64,000 nt of DNA from Diploptera punctata (taxonomy: Eukaryota; Arthropoda; Insecta; Blattodea; Blaberidae), in NCBI GenBank assembly GCA_030220185.1, contig JASPKZ010007249.1:1116001-1180000 (forward strand). The letters are read 5' to 3'. Of this stretch, positions 54,900-63,977 are shown one piece after another (the stretch's first letter is position 1; each line of letters begins with the position of its first letter). The position numbers and the translations under genes are program-made. The notes beneath the pieces were generated by a model. The model was given only the letters and a program-made list of their open reading frames with translations, ran no database searches and had not been told where the DNA came from.

Positions 54900-55080
54900 A
54901 ATATATTTGCTTAACCAGGAATTGAACCTAAGATCTCTGGCTTTATGCACCAGTGCACTAACCATTATTCTATCCAGGCTTTCTAGCTCAACCAGAAATT
55001 TTTCTCTCTCTTACATAACCCCGTTATGATATTAGCAAAATAATAGCTTTACAGCTGTAATAATAGTATTAATAATCTCA
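54900..55080 (-). mobile_element. tRNA-containing element fragment
   Basis: The minus-strand module 54909-54979 (GCCTGGATAGAATAATGGTTAG, TTAGGTTCAATTCCTGG) is followed by TTTTTCTCTCTCTTACATAA and a short AGCTTT body. Confidence 0.55.
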
Positions 55081-55081
55081 T

Positions 55082-55620
55082 CATGACAAGTTCATGGGCT
55101 AGTGGTCAGCATTTCTGACCATAGTTCATGAGGTCCCAGGTTTGATTTCCAGTCAAACCGGAATTTTTCATTGCCCATGGTTTGTAATTAGATATGATTG
55201 TAGTTAGTTATGATAATTATGATAGTTGCACGTATGAGGAATGAAAGACTTGCATGGAAGCTTCTTGTAGGAAAGCCAGAGGGATAACGCCCAGTTGGTA
55301 GACCAAGAATGAGGTGGGAGAATAACATTAACTATGATTTGAGGGAAGTAGATTATACAGGGAATGATTGGAAAGCATTAGCTCAGGATAGGGATGTATG
55401 GAGAGCTTATGTCTGCGTGGCCATGAACCTACGGATTCGATAGTGCCAGTGAGTAAGTAAGTAAGTATGGTTTATAATTTGGGTTAAGTGTAGGTTAAGA
55501 ACTCTCCTGGCTCTTCATTATCATTTATCCATCACATCATCGGGGTAACATAACTCCGCCTTCTAGGTGCCCCAACCTAAGAAATGGATTACAATTCTAC
55601 CTTGTGGCGTTATACAAAAA
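55082..55620 (+). mobile_element. SINE family B split by a LINE 3' end
   Basis: Head TCATGGGCTAGTGGTCAGC, B box AGGTTTGATTTCCAG, GCCCATGGTTTG; body resumes GGTTTATAATTTGGGTTAAG, TAAGAACTCTCCTGG, GGTAACATAACTCCGCC. Confidence 0.8.
55191..55468 (+). pseudogene. LINE 3'-end insertion with imperfect target duplication
   Basis: Coding remnants RMRNERLAWKLLVGKPEG, PVGRPRMRWENN, DLREVDYTGNDWKALAQDRD, WRAYVCVAMNLR, then a short (GTAA)n tail. ATGGTTTGTAATT (55178) and ATGGTTTATAATT (55469) flank it, a 13-bp duplication with one mismatch. Related to 14400-14890. Confidence 0.75.
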
Positions 55621-55741
55621 ATAATAATCCCATCATAAAGTACTTCGAATTAGAAACAACCCAATTGCATTGTGAACGAAGTTTCATGCTACTGATAAAC
55701 AAGATTATATAAGAAAGAAAAATATCTGTTTGAGCTGGGAA

Positions 55742-55813
55742 GCCTGGATAACGTAATGGTTAGTGCACTGGTACCTAAGACCAGAAGTTCTGTGTTCAAT
55801 TCCTGGTTCAGGC
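55742..55813 (+). tRNA. tRNA-like module, variant
   Basis: CTGGT/ACCAG arm, TTCAATTCCTGG B box, GCCTGG/CAGGC acceptor pairing. Confidence 0.45.
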
Positions 55814-55888
55814 AAAAAAAAAAATTCTCGTCAAAAAATGATTTATCTTTCAACATGAGTATATAATAATTGAAGAGAAAAATTTTCA

Positions 55889-55960
55889 CCTTGACCGGGA
55901 CTCGAACCCGGGACCCTTGGCTTTCCGGGCCAAGTGCTCTACCAACTGAGCTACCGAGGC
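55889..55960 (-). tRNA. tRNA-like module
   Basis: CCGGAAA type, as 37672-37744. Confidence 0.5.
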
Positions 55961-56187
55961 GAGTTACGATCTAGACGCAAATTTTTCTCTTATGTACGTT
56001 GTAATTCCCTCGTGCCAAATGCTTGAAACCATAGCTTCTATCTTTGCAAATGGCGGCTTCTTAGTTAAGAAGACATTTATTGGGAATTAACACTACTTTA
56101 TAGCCAGTAGGGCTTGTATTGACGATTTTATTATTAATTTAACACTTCTCATTGAAGGATAAATTATAATTGAAGAGAAAAATTTTC

Positions 56188-56260
56188 GCTTAGACCGGGA
56201 CTCGAACCCGGGACCCTTGGCTTTCCGGGCCAAGTGCTCTACCAACTGAGCTACCGAGGC
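56188..56260 (-). tRNA. tRNA-like module
   Basis: CCGGAAA type. The next unit follows directly. Confidence 0.5.
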
Positions 56261-56330
56261 GAATTTATCCTTCAATGAGAAGTGTTAAATTAATAATAAA
56301 ATCATCAATGAGTATATAAATTTATATGTA

Positions 56331-57110
56331 ACATCATAATAGCTTTATAACTGTAATAGTGGTATTAATGATCCCATCATAAAGTCTTCTTGTGTTAGAA
56401 GGGACCCAATTGTATTGCAATGAGTTTTATGCCATGGGAAAATGGGGTTAAATAAGAGGGAAATAAGTTTCTGTTTGAGCTAGGAAGTCTACTACTTGAT
56501 AGCATAATAGTCGGTGTGCTGATACATAAAGCCAGAGGTCTTGGGTTCAATTCCCAGTTCAGGCAAAAAGTTTCAATTAAGTGTCAGAGCACATGCTTAC
56601 AATACATAAATATTTTTTGTAATTTGGAGACTCGTTGGAAAGAGTCCCACTATCTAATATAATTGATAGTGATGATACTAATTTCTCAGACAATCCAGAC
56701 CAAATTAGAATCATCGTTGAATATAAAAGCTGACAAAATTGTGGATTGTCAATTTATAAAAACTTTTTTTAAACTTACAATTGTGATTGCATTCACCCAT
56801 GTTAAAGGTTTAAAACAACTTTGAACAGTAAATAAACGAGTGGTTGGAACCATCCGCAATATGCAGTTGACACTGATCAGTTATTGTTACCTAATTCAAT
56901 GGTAAAGAGAAAAATGTTTGCCTGAACCGGGAATCGAACCCCGAACCTTTAGCTTTTCGTGCTAATGCCGTGGGGCCAGTAGAGTAAGGTAAAGGAAGGA
57001 TTCTTGCTTGGATGGGAATGAAGCCTGGATTAGCTCAGTGGCAGAGCATTAGCACAGAAAGCTAAAGGTTCGGGGTTCGATTCCCGGTTCAGGAAAAAAA
57101 TTTTCTCTTT
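56331..57110. mobile_element. Variant tRNA-containing elements
   Basis: Modules at about 56488-56564 (plus, TTGGGTTCAATTCCCAGTTCAGGC), 56920-56970 (minus, partial) and 57023-57094 (plus). The last two carry matching TTAGC..GCTAA stems in opposite directions, a decayed palindrome. Confidence 0.6.
57023..57094 (+). tRNA. tRNA-like module, variant
   Basis: GCCTGGATTAGCTCAGTGGC, TTAGC-ACAGAAA-GCTAA, GGGGTTCGATTCCCGG. One of the better preserved cloverleaf candidates; loop lacks U33. Confidence 0.5.
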
Positions 57111-57289
57111 ACCATTGATTTACAATAATTTAATTGTGTTCATTAATTTACTTATTTCTATGATAGTAATAGCTTTAGCTTCTCAATATTAATTTAATAT
57201 TGTTACCTAAATAAACCATTTTTAAAATTGGACTAAGATGACTTTATATATACCACTATTGCCAAATATTATATTCTTTTCTTTTTACG

Positions 57290-58030
57290 AAAAAAATATA
57301 CACCTGAATTGGGATTTGAACCTGATATCTCTGGTTGTGTACACCAGCAGTCTTTCCACTAAACTACTAGGCATTCCGATTCAATCGCATATTATTTCTC
57401 TCCATTATTATATGAATTCCCGCACATCGAGGTATGAATTATTCGTTCCACTATGCTTCTAGCAGCTTCTTAAACAAGAAGATTTTAATGGAAATCACAC
57501 CACATTTATAGCCAGTGAAGCTTATTTTCGATCTTAAATATTAAATTTATCACTTACCAAATGACAAATTTTATTTGAAGAGAAAAAAAAAAAGAAACAA
57601 TGCCAGGTAGATTAGTGGATAGAGCATTGGTATACCAAATACATCGGGTTCAAATCCCGATTTGGGCATATATTTTTCTGATCAATTAAAATTTGTCATT
57701 TGGGGAGAAGTGATAAATTTATATATAAGATCGAAAACAATCTTCACTGGCTTTAAATGTGGTGTGATTCCCATTAAAGTATTATTGTTAAAGAAGCTTC
57801 TAGAGACGTAGTGGAACAAAAAGTTCATACCTCAGTGCATGGGAATTCATGTAATAAAGGAGAAAAAAATTGCATTTGAATTGGAATGCCTGATAGCTTA
57901 ATGGATAGAATGCTGGTGTACAGAACCAGAGACATAGGGTTCAAATGCTGATTTAGGCGTATATTATTTTCTTCAAATAAAATTATCATTTGGTTAGAAG
58001 TGATAAATTTAATACTTAAGATTATATTCC
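57290..58030. mobile_element. Three-module variant tRNA-containing array
   Basis: Modules at 57300-57372 (minus), 57602-57667 (plus) and 57888-57958 (plus), each separated by the common body (AGCAGCTTCTTAAACAAGAAG; TAGCCAGTGAAGCTT; its complement on the other side). The layout is inverted then tandem, spacing about 290-300 bp. Confidence 0.7.
57888..57958 (+). tRNA. tRNA-like module, variant
   Basis: GCCTGATAGCTTAATGGATAG, CTGGT-GTACAGA-ACCAG, TTCAAATGCTGA. It shares the loop GTACAGA with the module at 15194. Confidence 0.4.
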
Positions 58031-58089
58031 TTATTTCATCACATGAATTATTTGAAAATATTAATTTAAATATGTTTTGAACAGATTTA

Positions 58090-58350
58090 TCTGCTTATAG
58101 TTAAATGTGGGAAATAACATTATGAGGTTCTTAATTCGTAAATTAAGGAGTCATTTTTTAACATCTTACCTCCTATTTTATGTTTCTTCAAACACGGGAA
58201 CTAGTTTTCGAGAGAAGGATCTCTCTCATTTTCAACCAACATTATGACTTATGAGAGAGACCCTTCTCTTGAAAACTAGTTCCCGTGTTTGAAGAAACAA
58301 AATATGAGGTAAGGTGTTAAAAAATGACTCATTATTTTATGAAGATTTAT
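58090..58350 (+). mobile_element. Small Penelope-like palindrome
   Basis: Left end ATAACATTATGAGGTTCTTAATTCG (complement of a tail), arms TTACCTCCTATTTTATGTTTC / GAAACAAAATATGAGGTAAG, core GAGAGA..TCTCTT with GAAAACTAGTTCCC (ribozyme GAAA part). CUGANGA is decayed to TTGAAAA. Confidence 0.7.
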
Positions 58351-58524
58351 CTGCTTTTATGCTGCTTGTTTTATTTGGTATTCATGTGCTGAAAACATGG
58401 TTATTACTCAATCCTATCTTTTATTTATTTATTTACTTAAGGAATAAGTGTAATGTATATTGAGGGAGTTTGACATGAGAAATGTATAGTAAGTAATTAC
58501 ATTATTCCCATATTGCTTTTACAG

Positions 58525-58676
58525 GAGCTGTTTTTGGTTGGGGAAAAAATGCATTTGGTCAACTTGGTCTCAATGATGATGTAGATAAAATATTTCCTTG
58601 TCAATTGAAAACCTTAAGAACTATCAAAGTGAAATATGTATCATGTGGAGAAGAATTTTCAGTGTTTCTTACAAAG
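58525..58676 (+). CDS. HERC4: HERC4-type E3 ligase, exon 6 (RCC1 repeat)
   Basis: Acceptor TTTTACAG at 58524, donor AAAG|GTATCA at 58676. It reads GAVFGWGKNAFGQLGLNDDV, DKIFPCQLKTLRTIKVKYVS, CGEEFSVFLTK, a direct match to GAVFGWG.N..GQLGL.D..D and the CGE.HT..LTK blade end. Starts in phase 1, ends in phase 0. The +4 to +6 donor bases are weaker than those of the other introns. Confidence 0.92.
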
Positions 58677-59124
58677 GTATCAAAGTTAAAATAATTACAC
58701 ACACACACACACTTACATATAAATTCTTTTATGTTTTAATTTAAATCACAAATAATTAAAATATTATTTGGTTACAAAAATATTAACAAAAGAAAAATAT
58801 TTTATTTGTTTCACTAATTATTTCTTTATCAAAATTTATGTTGTTAAAATTAATAACCTGTCTAGAAATAATTTTATCATTTCTCATTTTATTTGATTAA
58901 TTTGTGAAAAGAATATAGAAATAATCAGTTCTATTAGATTTTAGGATGTTTTGTATTCCAATTTTTTTTAGAAGACCTTATGGCCTTAACTCTGCCAGTT
59001 TTAAATACTGTAGTTGAAATCCTGGTTTAGCAAAAAAAAAAAACTTCAAAAAATTATTTAGATGATCACCCTGAGTGTAAAAATTTACACTTAAAATTAA
59101 AATAAATAATAATAAATTATGTAA

Positions 59125-59205
59125 CTTTCACAGGGAAAGAGCACTATGAGGTTTAGAAGAAACAGAATATGAGGTGAGATAATAAAAACATTAATTTAAT
59201 TCTTA
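59125..59205 (+). mobile_element. PLE remnant
   Basis: AGAGCACTATGAGGTTTAG and GAATATGAGGTGAGATAATAAAAAC: inverted tail box and 3' box with the arms almost entirely deleted. Confidence 0.5.
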
Positions 59206-59232
59206 AATAATAATAATATTAATTATTATTAT

Positions 59233-59655
59233 TAATATTGTTTATTTTTTATCATTTCACTCACCTCATACTTCATAATTTATAGCAGACCCAGGGTTTC
59301 TTCACGTAATTCGTGACATTGTCAATGCTGCGTCATGTTCACAACTGACGTCCAACGGCCTTCTATCCTGCAGACTGACCTCCGCGCCATCTGGTGGCCG
59401 ACCGAAGAATTTCCAAATCAGGCCTGATTTGGAAATTCTTCGGTCGGCCACCAGATGGCGCGGAGGTCAGTCTGCAGGATAGAAGGCCGTTGGACGTCAG
59501 TTGTGAACATGACGCAGCATTGACAATGTCACGAATTACGTGAAGAAACCCTGGGTCTGCTATAAATTATGAAGTATGAGGTGAGTGAAATGATAAAAAA
59601 TAAACAATATTAAAGAACCTCATAGTGTTATTTCCTATCTACATAACTTAATATT
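59233..59655 (+). mobile_element. Perfect 380-bp Penelope-like palindrome
   Basis: Arms 59233-59422 and 59423-59612 meet at CAGGCCTG with no spacer and look identical by eye over 190 bp. The single-copy tail AAGAACCTCATAGTGTTATTTCC follows. The arms contain the end of the GIY-YIG coding region (PDLEILRSATRWRGGQSAG-type frame) and a decayed ribozyme with GAAACCCTGGGTC|TGC. Confidence 0.85.
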
Positions 59656-59859
59656 ATTATTAAATTGAAAGGTACAAAACTTGCTGAGTCACTGGTATGT
59701 AGAGGATCAAAGAATCAGTATGCTGGGAAAGAACATTCTTAAGTTACTATGAAAATTTTTCCTTCTGAAATATTTAAGGGAAGTGACTTAATTTCGATGT
59801 ATTCATTTAAATTTTAACATTTGCAATGATGGACAAATATTGAAATATAACGTTTAACT

Positions 59860-60110
59860 GATTAAAAGTTGTGTAAATTCTCATTAAAAATGTCTTCTTG
59901 AATTAGAAGCCGCCAGATGGTACTGGTAGTGATGGCTATCTGCTTCTGATGATAAAGAGATTTGTATATGAGAAAGAAGAATTAACATTTGCATCGGAAG
60001 CATGAAATAGTGTAATGGTTGCACAATAGTAAACAGTGCTAGAGGTTTGAGGTTCAAATCCTGATTTAAGTGTTAATTTTTCTTTTCAAAATAAAAAAGT
60101 GACAATCTTC
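59860..60110 (+). mobile_element. Decayed tRNA-containing element
   Basis: Body AAATGTCTTCTTGAATTAGAAGCCGCC, then AAGAATTAACATTTGC, module about 59999-60072 (AGTGTAATGGTTGCA, GAGGTTCAAATCCTGA), and TTTTTCTTTTCAAAAT. Confidence 0.55.
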
Positions 60111-60221
60111 ATTTATAAGAGAGTTCAGGAGATGAGAATTGTTAATGGAGTTCTTAAGAGTTTTTACTTATACATATTATGCAGAATTGTTAAAATATGT
60201 GTATCAATTATATCTGATAAG

Positions 60222-60907
60222 TAGAGTCCGGATGTTAGGCACTTAAAAAATTCAAATAAAGGCACTAAAAATTCAAAATAGGCTCTTACAAAAATGGAGT
60301 ACAACATAATTTTTTAGAGTCTTACGTTAAAAATATAAACATATGGTATCAATAGCATGCGAAGATATCACAGATGCTTTTTGAATTTGTTTTGCCTTTT
60401 TATAAAGGGCAGAATCCTCTTTGTCACTCAGCAATGTTTGTATTGAAAAGAAGCAAATAACTTTTCTCCACGCCTTAGAGCCGAACATAATACAATGGGA
60501 CATAGCGTAGGGCTATTTTGCTTAATGGGAATGCATGAGGTGGAAAAATATAATATTTACCTAACAGGAGTGCATTGAGGAGGAAACCATCTATCTGCTA
60601 GGTTATTGGGTTATTGCCACCCTAATCCTAAAATATTCTAAGGGAATTTATAAAAAGAACACTTGAAAACTTCTATGAAATGATTTATACCATGAAGATT
60701 GTCCATTTCAATTGATATCACTGAAATACTGAGTTAATTCCGAGAAAAATTTGTAAATAGGCATTTATAGGCATTATAAACTGAAATAGACATTTATAGG
60801 CAAAATGAACTTCATGGAAAACAACTCTAGGGTCGTTGGTATGAAGTCACTTTTACAATATCTATAATAAATAACAATAGGCATTTTCCCTAACATCCGG
60901 TCTTTGT
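60222..60907. mobile_element. Non-autonomous DNA transposon, hAT-like
   Basis: AGAGTCCGGATGTTAGGCA at the left and its complement CCCTAACATCCGGTCT at the right. Subterminal AGGCACTAAAAATTC, ATAGGCATTTATAGGC repeats. No transposase. The superfamily is a guess, since an 8-bp target duplication could not be confirmed. Confidence 0.5.
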
Positions 60908-60944
60908 TACATGGCAACTTGCTTAAGCAAGTAGCTTCTTTTAT

Positions 60945-61925
60945 TCACCATCATCCTCTTATCATGTCCTCCTTTCTGAAGATCGATTCCAAATATGTCT
61001 CCAACTATCTCTGTATTCCCATGCTTTGTTTCTTTTTAGTTCTTCCCAGGAATCTATTGTAGACTTTTCTTCACTTGGTTAATCCATCTTTCTCGTGGTC
61101 ATTTTCCTTGTGTCTTGAGAATTAACAGTCTTTGTGGTAGTCTTTCCTTTTCCATTCTTTTTAAATGTCCAAACCATTTTAGTCTACTTTTTTCTATGTC
61201 TGTGTTAATTTTTCTCTGATTTTGTCATTCCTTATTCTATCTCTCCTTGTTTTATGTATCATTCCATGTAAGAATTTAATTTCTGTAGCTTTGATTCTGC
61301 TCAAGTCTTTCTTTGTACATGTCCTAGTCTCAGATGCATATGTTAAAACGGATTTGAAATAAGTTTTATACATTACCATTTTACTCTTGGTGGGTACATC
61401 TTTATTCCAGATTAATTGTTTAGTTAAATTGTAGACTTTTAAAATTTTCTCTATTCTTTTACTGATTTTAGTCCATATTTTCCCATTTGCATATATCACT
61501 GCTCCTAAATATGTAAATTTTTCCACGTTTTGTAGATTTATGCCTGATAACTTAATATTCACGCTGGAGGGAAAATTTTCTATAGGATCGTAACAGGCCT
61601 TGGCCTAATACTTGGAAGGAAGAAGAAGAATAAGAACTTAATATTCCAATCATCATTCTGGTTTCTACATATTTTCATGACTGCCGTTTTCTCAACATTT
61701 ATTTTTAAACCATATTCTTCTGAAACTGTTTTCTAATGTTCAAGTCTGTGTTCTATGGTATTTTTTTAATTTCCCCATATCATTACATTGTCTGTGAAGA
61801 TGAAGGTTTTCATGTCTGGTTTTATGTCTTCCTCTACAACTTTATTTGTAATTTCATTCATTATGGTATTGAACAAATCTGGCTGTAGTGAACACACTCC
61901 CTTGTCGAAGTCCAACATTTGTTTC
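60945..61925 (-). pseudogene. LINE: RT C-terminal half to 3' end
   Basis: The minus strand reads LQPDLFNTIMNEITNKVVEE, KTFIFTDN (RT active-site region, normally FADD), LKINVEKTAVMKI, then MNIKLSGINLQNVEKFTYLG, LTYASETRTCTKKDLSRIKA, and near the end RLKWFGHLKRMEKE-like and KPREK-type text. The frame is broken at several points and by a small insertion at 61562-61634. Clade not assigned. Confidence 0.75.
61562..61634 (+). mobile_element. 73-bp LINE 3'-tail insertion with 12-bp target duplication
   Basis: GGATCGTAACAGGCCTTGGC...ACTTGGAAGGAAGAAGAAGAATAAG, flanked by AACTTAATATTC at 61550-61561 and 61635-61646. The tail matches 28987-29060 and 35138-35222 in complement. An extremely 5'-truncated LINE copy. 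Confidence 0.85.
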
Positions 61926-62068
61926 AAATCATTATTTTTTTAAAATAAGTAATATATTTTATTTCAAACTAAAGTTGAGAAGTAAATATTATGAGGTATT
62001 GACGATTTTTATTATTAATTTAACACTTCTCATAGAAGGATAAATTATATTTGAAAAGAGAAATTTTC

Positions 62069-62141
62069 GCCTAGACCGGGACTCGAACCCGGGACCCTTG
62101 GCTTTCCGGGCCAAGTGCTCTACCAACTGAGCTACCGAGGC
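62069..62141 (-). tRNA. tRNA-like module 1 of array
   Basis: CCGGAAA type; B box GGGTTCGAGTCCC, full length. Confidence 0.55.
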
Positions 62142-62370
62142 GAGTTACGATCTAGACGCAAATTTTTCTCTTATGTACATTGTAATTCCCTCGCGCCAAA
62201 TGCTTGAAACCATAGCTTCTATCTTTGCAAATGGCGGCTTCTTAGTTAAGAAGACATTTATTGGGAATTTAACACTACTTTATAGCCAGTAGGGCTTCTG
62301 TTGACGATTTTTATTATTAATTTAACACTTCTCATAGAAGGATAAATTATATTTGAAGAGAAAAATTTTC

Positions 62371-62443
62371 GCCTAGACCGGGACTCGAACCCGGGACCCT
62401 TGGCTTTCCAGGCCAAGTGCTCTACCAACTGAGCTACCGAGGC
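62371..62443 (-). tRNA. tRNA-like module 2 of array
   Basis: CCGGAAA-type position reads CCTGGAA; otherwise identical to module 1. Confidence 0.55.
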
Positions 62444-62470
62444 GAGTTACGATCTAGACGCAAATTTTTC

Positions 62471-62540
62471 TCGGTAGCTCAGTTGGTAGAGCACTTGGCC
62501 CGGAAAGCCAAGGGTACCGGGTTCGAGTCCCGGTCTAGGC
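62471..62540 (+). tRNA. tRNA-like module 3 of array (5' cut)
   Basis: Begins TCGGTAGCTCAG without the first acceptor bases, because the palindrome turn falls here. Confidence 0.5.
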
Positions 62541-62769
62541 GAAAATTTTTCTCTTCAAATATAATTTATCCTTCTATGAGAAGTGTTAAATTAATAATAA
62601 AAATCGTCAATAGAAGCCCTACTGGCTATAAAGTAGTGTTAAATTCCCAATAAATGTCTTCTTAACTAAGAAGCCGCCATTTGCAAAGATAGAAGCTATG
62701 GTTTCAAGCATTTGGCGCGAGGGGATTACAACGTACATAAGAGAAAAATTTGCGTCTAGATTGTAACTC

Positions 62770-62842
62770 GCCTCGGTAGCTCAGTTGGTAGAGCACTTGG
62801 CCCGGAAAGCCAAGGGTCCCGGGTTCGAGTCCCGATCTAGGC
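62770..62842 (+). tRNA. tRNA-like module 4 of array
   Basis: CCGGAAA type, full length. TTTTTCTC follows within 10 nt. Confidence 0.55.
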
Positions 62843-63110
62843 AAAAATTTTTCTCTTCAAATATTATGAGGTTTTATTCATTTAACATTGGTCAGAGTGT
62901 ATTTTAATAACTCACCTCACAAATTTTGTGTATTTTATGATACCGTCGTTTCAAACAAGATGGCCAAAGAATTTCATTAGTCGGAGTCATGACTGAAAAT
63001 GAATGGGGTCCCATTTGAAATCATGGTATCATGAAATACACAAAATTTGTGAGGTGAGTTATTAAAATATACTCTGAACCAATGTTAAAAGTAATTTATT
63101 TATTTAATTA

Positions 63111-63265
63111 ATATATAATTGAAGAAAGAATTGTTAAAGATACATAACATATCGAAACTGGTCTTCAAGAAATCCACAAATATGAGGTGAGTCATGAAAA
63201 TTTCTACCTCTATATTAATTAAAATAAACTTCCTAGTGTCACTTCTTTAAATATTAAGAATTTAT
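63111..63265 (+). mobile_element. PLE 3' end fragment
   Basis: CATATCGAAACTGGTCTTC (ribozyme GAAAC...GUC part), AATATGAGGTGAGTCATG, tail-like AAACTTCCTAGTGTCACTTC. It ends just 15 bp before exon 7. Confidence 0.65.
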
Positions 63266-63278
63266 TTATTTATTCTAG

Positions 63279-63409
63279 GATGGAGGAGTGTTTACTTGTG
63301 GAGCTGGGATGTATGGACAATTAGGTCATGGTTCTATATCAAATGAATTACTTCCACGTAAAATTGTAGAACTTATGGGCAGCGTAGTGACCCAAATTTC
63401 TTGTGGCAG
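63279..63409 (+). CDS. HERC4: HERC4-type E3 ligase, exon 7 (RCC1 repeat)
   Basis: Acceptor TATTCTAG at 63278, donor GCAG|GTAAAT at 63409. It reads DGGVFTCGAGMYGQLGHGSI, SNELLPRKIVELMGSVVTQI, SCGR, the HERC3/HERC4 GGVFTFGAG..GQLGH and ELMGS.VTQIACGRQHT region. Starts phase 0, ends phase 2. The gene continues beyond the window; the HECT domain is not here. Confidence 0.93.
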
Positions 63410-63424
63410 GTAAATATAATATTA

Positions 63425-63932
63425 TATCATAAATCAATTATGGGATACAACATTATGAATTTAGAAAAATATAACAGATTAAATGGTATAATTAGGAGAA
63501 ATTTTGGAAAACAAATGAGGAAAGAAATCCAATTGAGATTTCATAATGCCATAGCCAAACCTGCTCTACTATACGGAAGTGAATGCTGGACACTTCGAGC
63601 AAAAGATATATCCCGCATTAATAGTTCACAAATGAGATTCCTCCGATCACTAACTGGAGTAACATTAAGGGATAGAATGAAAAGTGATGAGATAAGGATG
63701 CAGTGGAATAGTAGAGAAATGGTTGAACATATACAAAATTATCAGACTAAATGGTTCCAACACGTCCAGAGAATGTCAAATTCCCGTTTACCAAAGATGA
63801 TTTACCACCTCAACCCTAAAGGCAAAAGAGACCTCGGAAGACCCTTCAACCGATGGAAAGATCAGTTTTTGTAGTCGCAGAACGGGCATCATCACCCAAT
63901 ACTGCATTTGGAAGAAGAAGAAGAAGAAGAAC
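63425..63932 (+). pseudogene. LINE 3' coding remnant with GAA tail
   Basis: The frame continues from MNLEKYNRLNGIIRRNFGKQ, RFHNAIAKPALLYGSECW, MRFLRSLTGVTLRDRMKSDE, WFQHVQRMSNSRLPKM, GKRDLGRPFNRWKDQF to a stop at 63872-63874, then (GAA)n at 63912-63930. It is 5' truncated, with an intact frame over its remaining length, so it may be recent. It lies at the start of HERC4 intron 7. Confidence 0.8.
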
Positions 63933-63977
63933 ATTATTATGTTTTTGTAGTTAATAATTAATAAAAAGAGAGTTGCA

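Larger units (their letters stand above)
55670..56330. mobile_element. Cluster of tRNA-containing elements
   Basis: Modules at 55742-55813 (plus, variant GCCTGGATAACGTAATGG), 55889-55960 (minus, CCGGAAA type) and 56188-56260 (minus, CCGGAAA type) are linked by body blocks (AAATGGCGGCTTCTTAGTTAAG, AGCCAGTAGGGCTTG). The two minus modules repeat with a period of about 300 bp, head to tail. Confidence 0.75.
61998..62858. mobile_element. Palindromic array of four tRNA-like units inserted as one, 14-bp target duplication
   Basis: AAATATTATGAGGT occurs at 61984-61997 and 62859-62872. Between them are modules at 62069-62141 (minus), 62371-62443 (minus), 62471-62540 (plus) and 62770-62842 (plus). Same-direction units repeat every 302 bp (62069 to 62371; 62468 to 62770). 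The turn is at about 62470, where the right half starts inside the tRNA-like module. Left and right units are near identical. The array interrupts a PLE tail, giving the order of events. Confidence 0.9.
61960..63110 (-). mobile_element. Penelope-like palindrome split by a tRNA-element array
   Basis: The tail complement AGTTGAGAAGTAAATATTATGAGGT (61975-61997) continues after the insertion as TTTTATTCATTTAACATTGG (62871). Arms: AATAACTCACCTCACAAATTTTGTG and CACAAAATTTGTGAGGTGAGTTATT. The inner arm has ribozyme text CATGACTGAAAATG...TTTGAAATCATGGTATC. Confidence 0.8.

Noticed and set aside
62069..62842. Cluster of genuine tRNA genes
   Set aside because: Embedded in identical 302-bp repeated units, with mismatched acceptor stems, no U33 and inverted arrangement; better explained as element modules.
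28196..63409. HERC3 or another RCC1 protein instead of HERC4
   Set aside because: The opening GGIEEE text and blade sequences fit HERC4 best from memory, but without the HECT part or alignment a HERC3-like assignment cannot be fully excluded.
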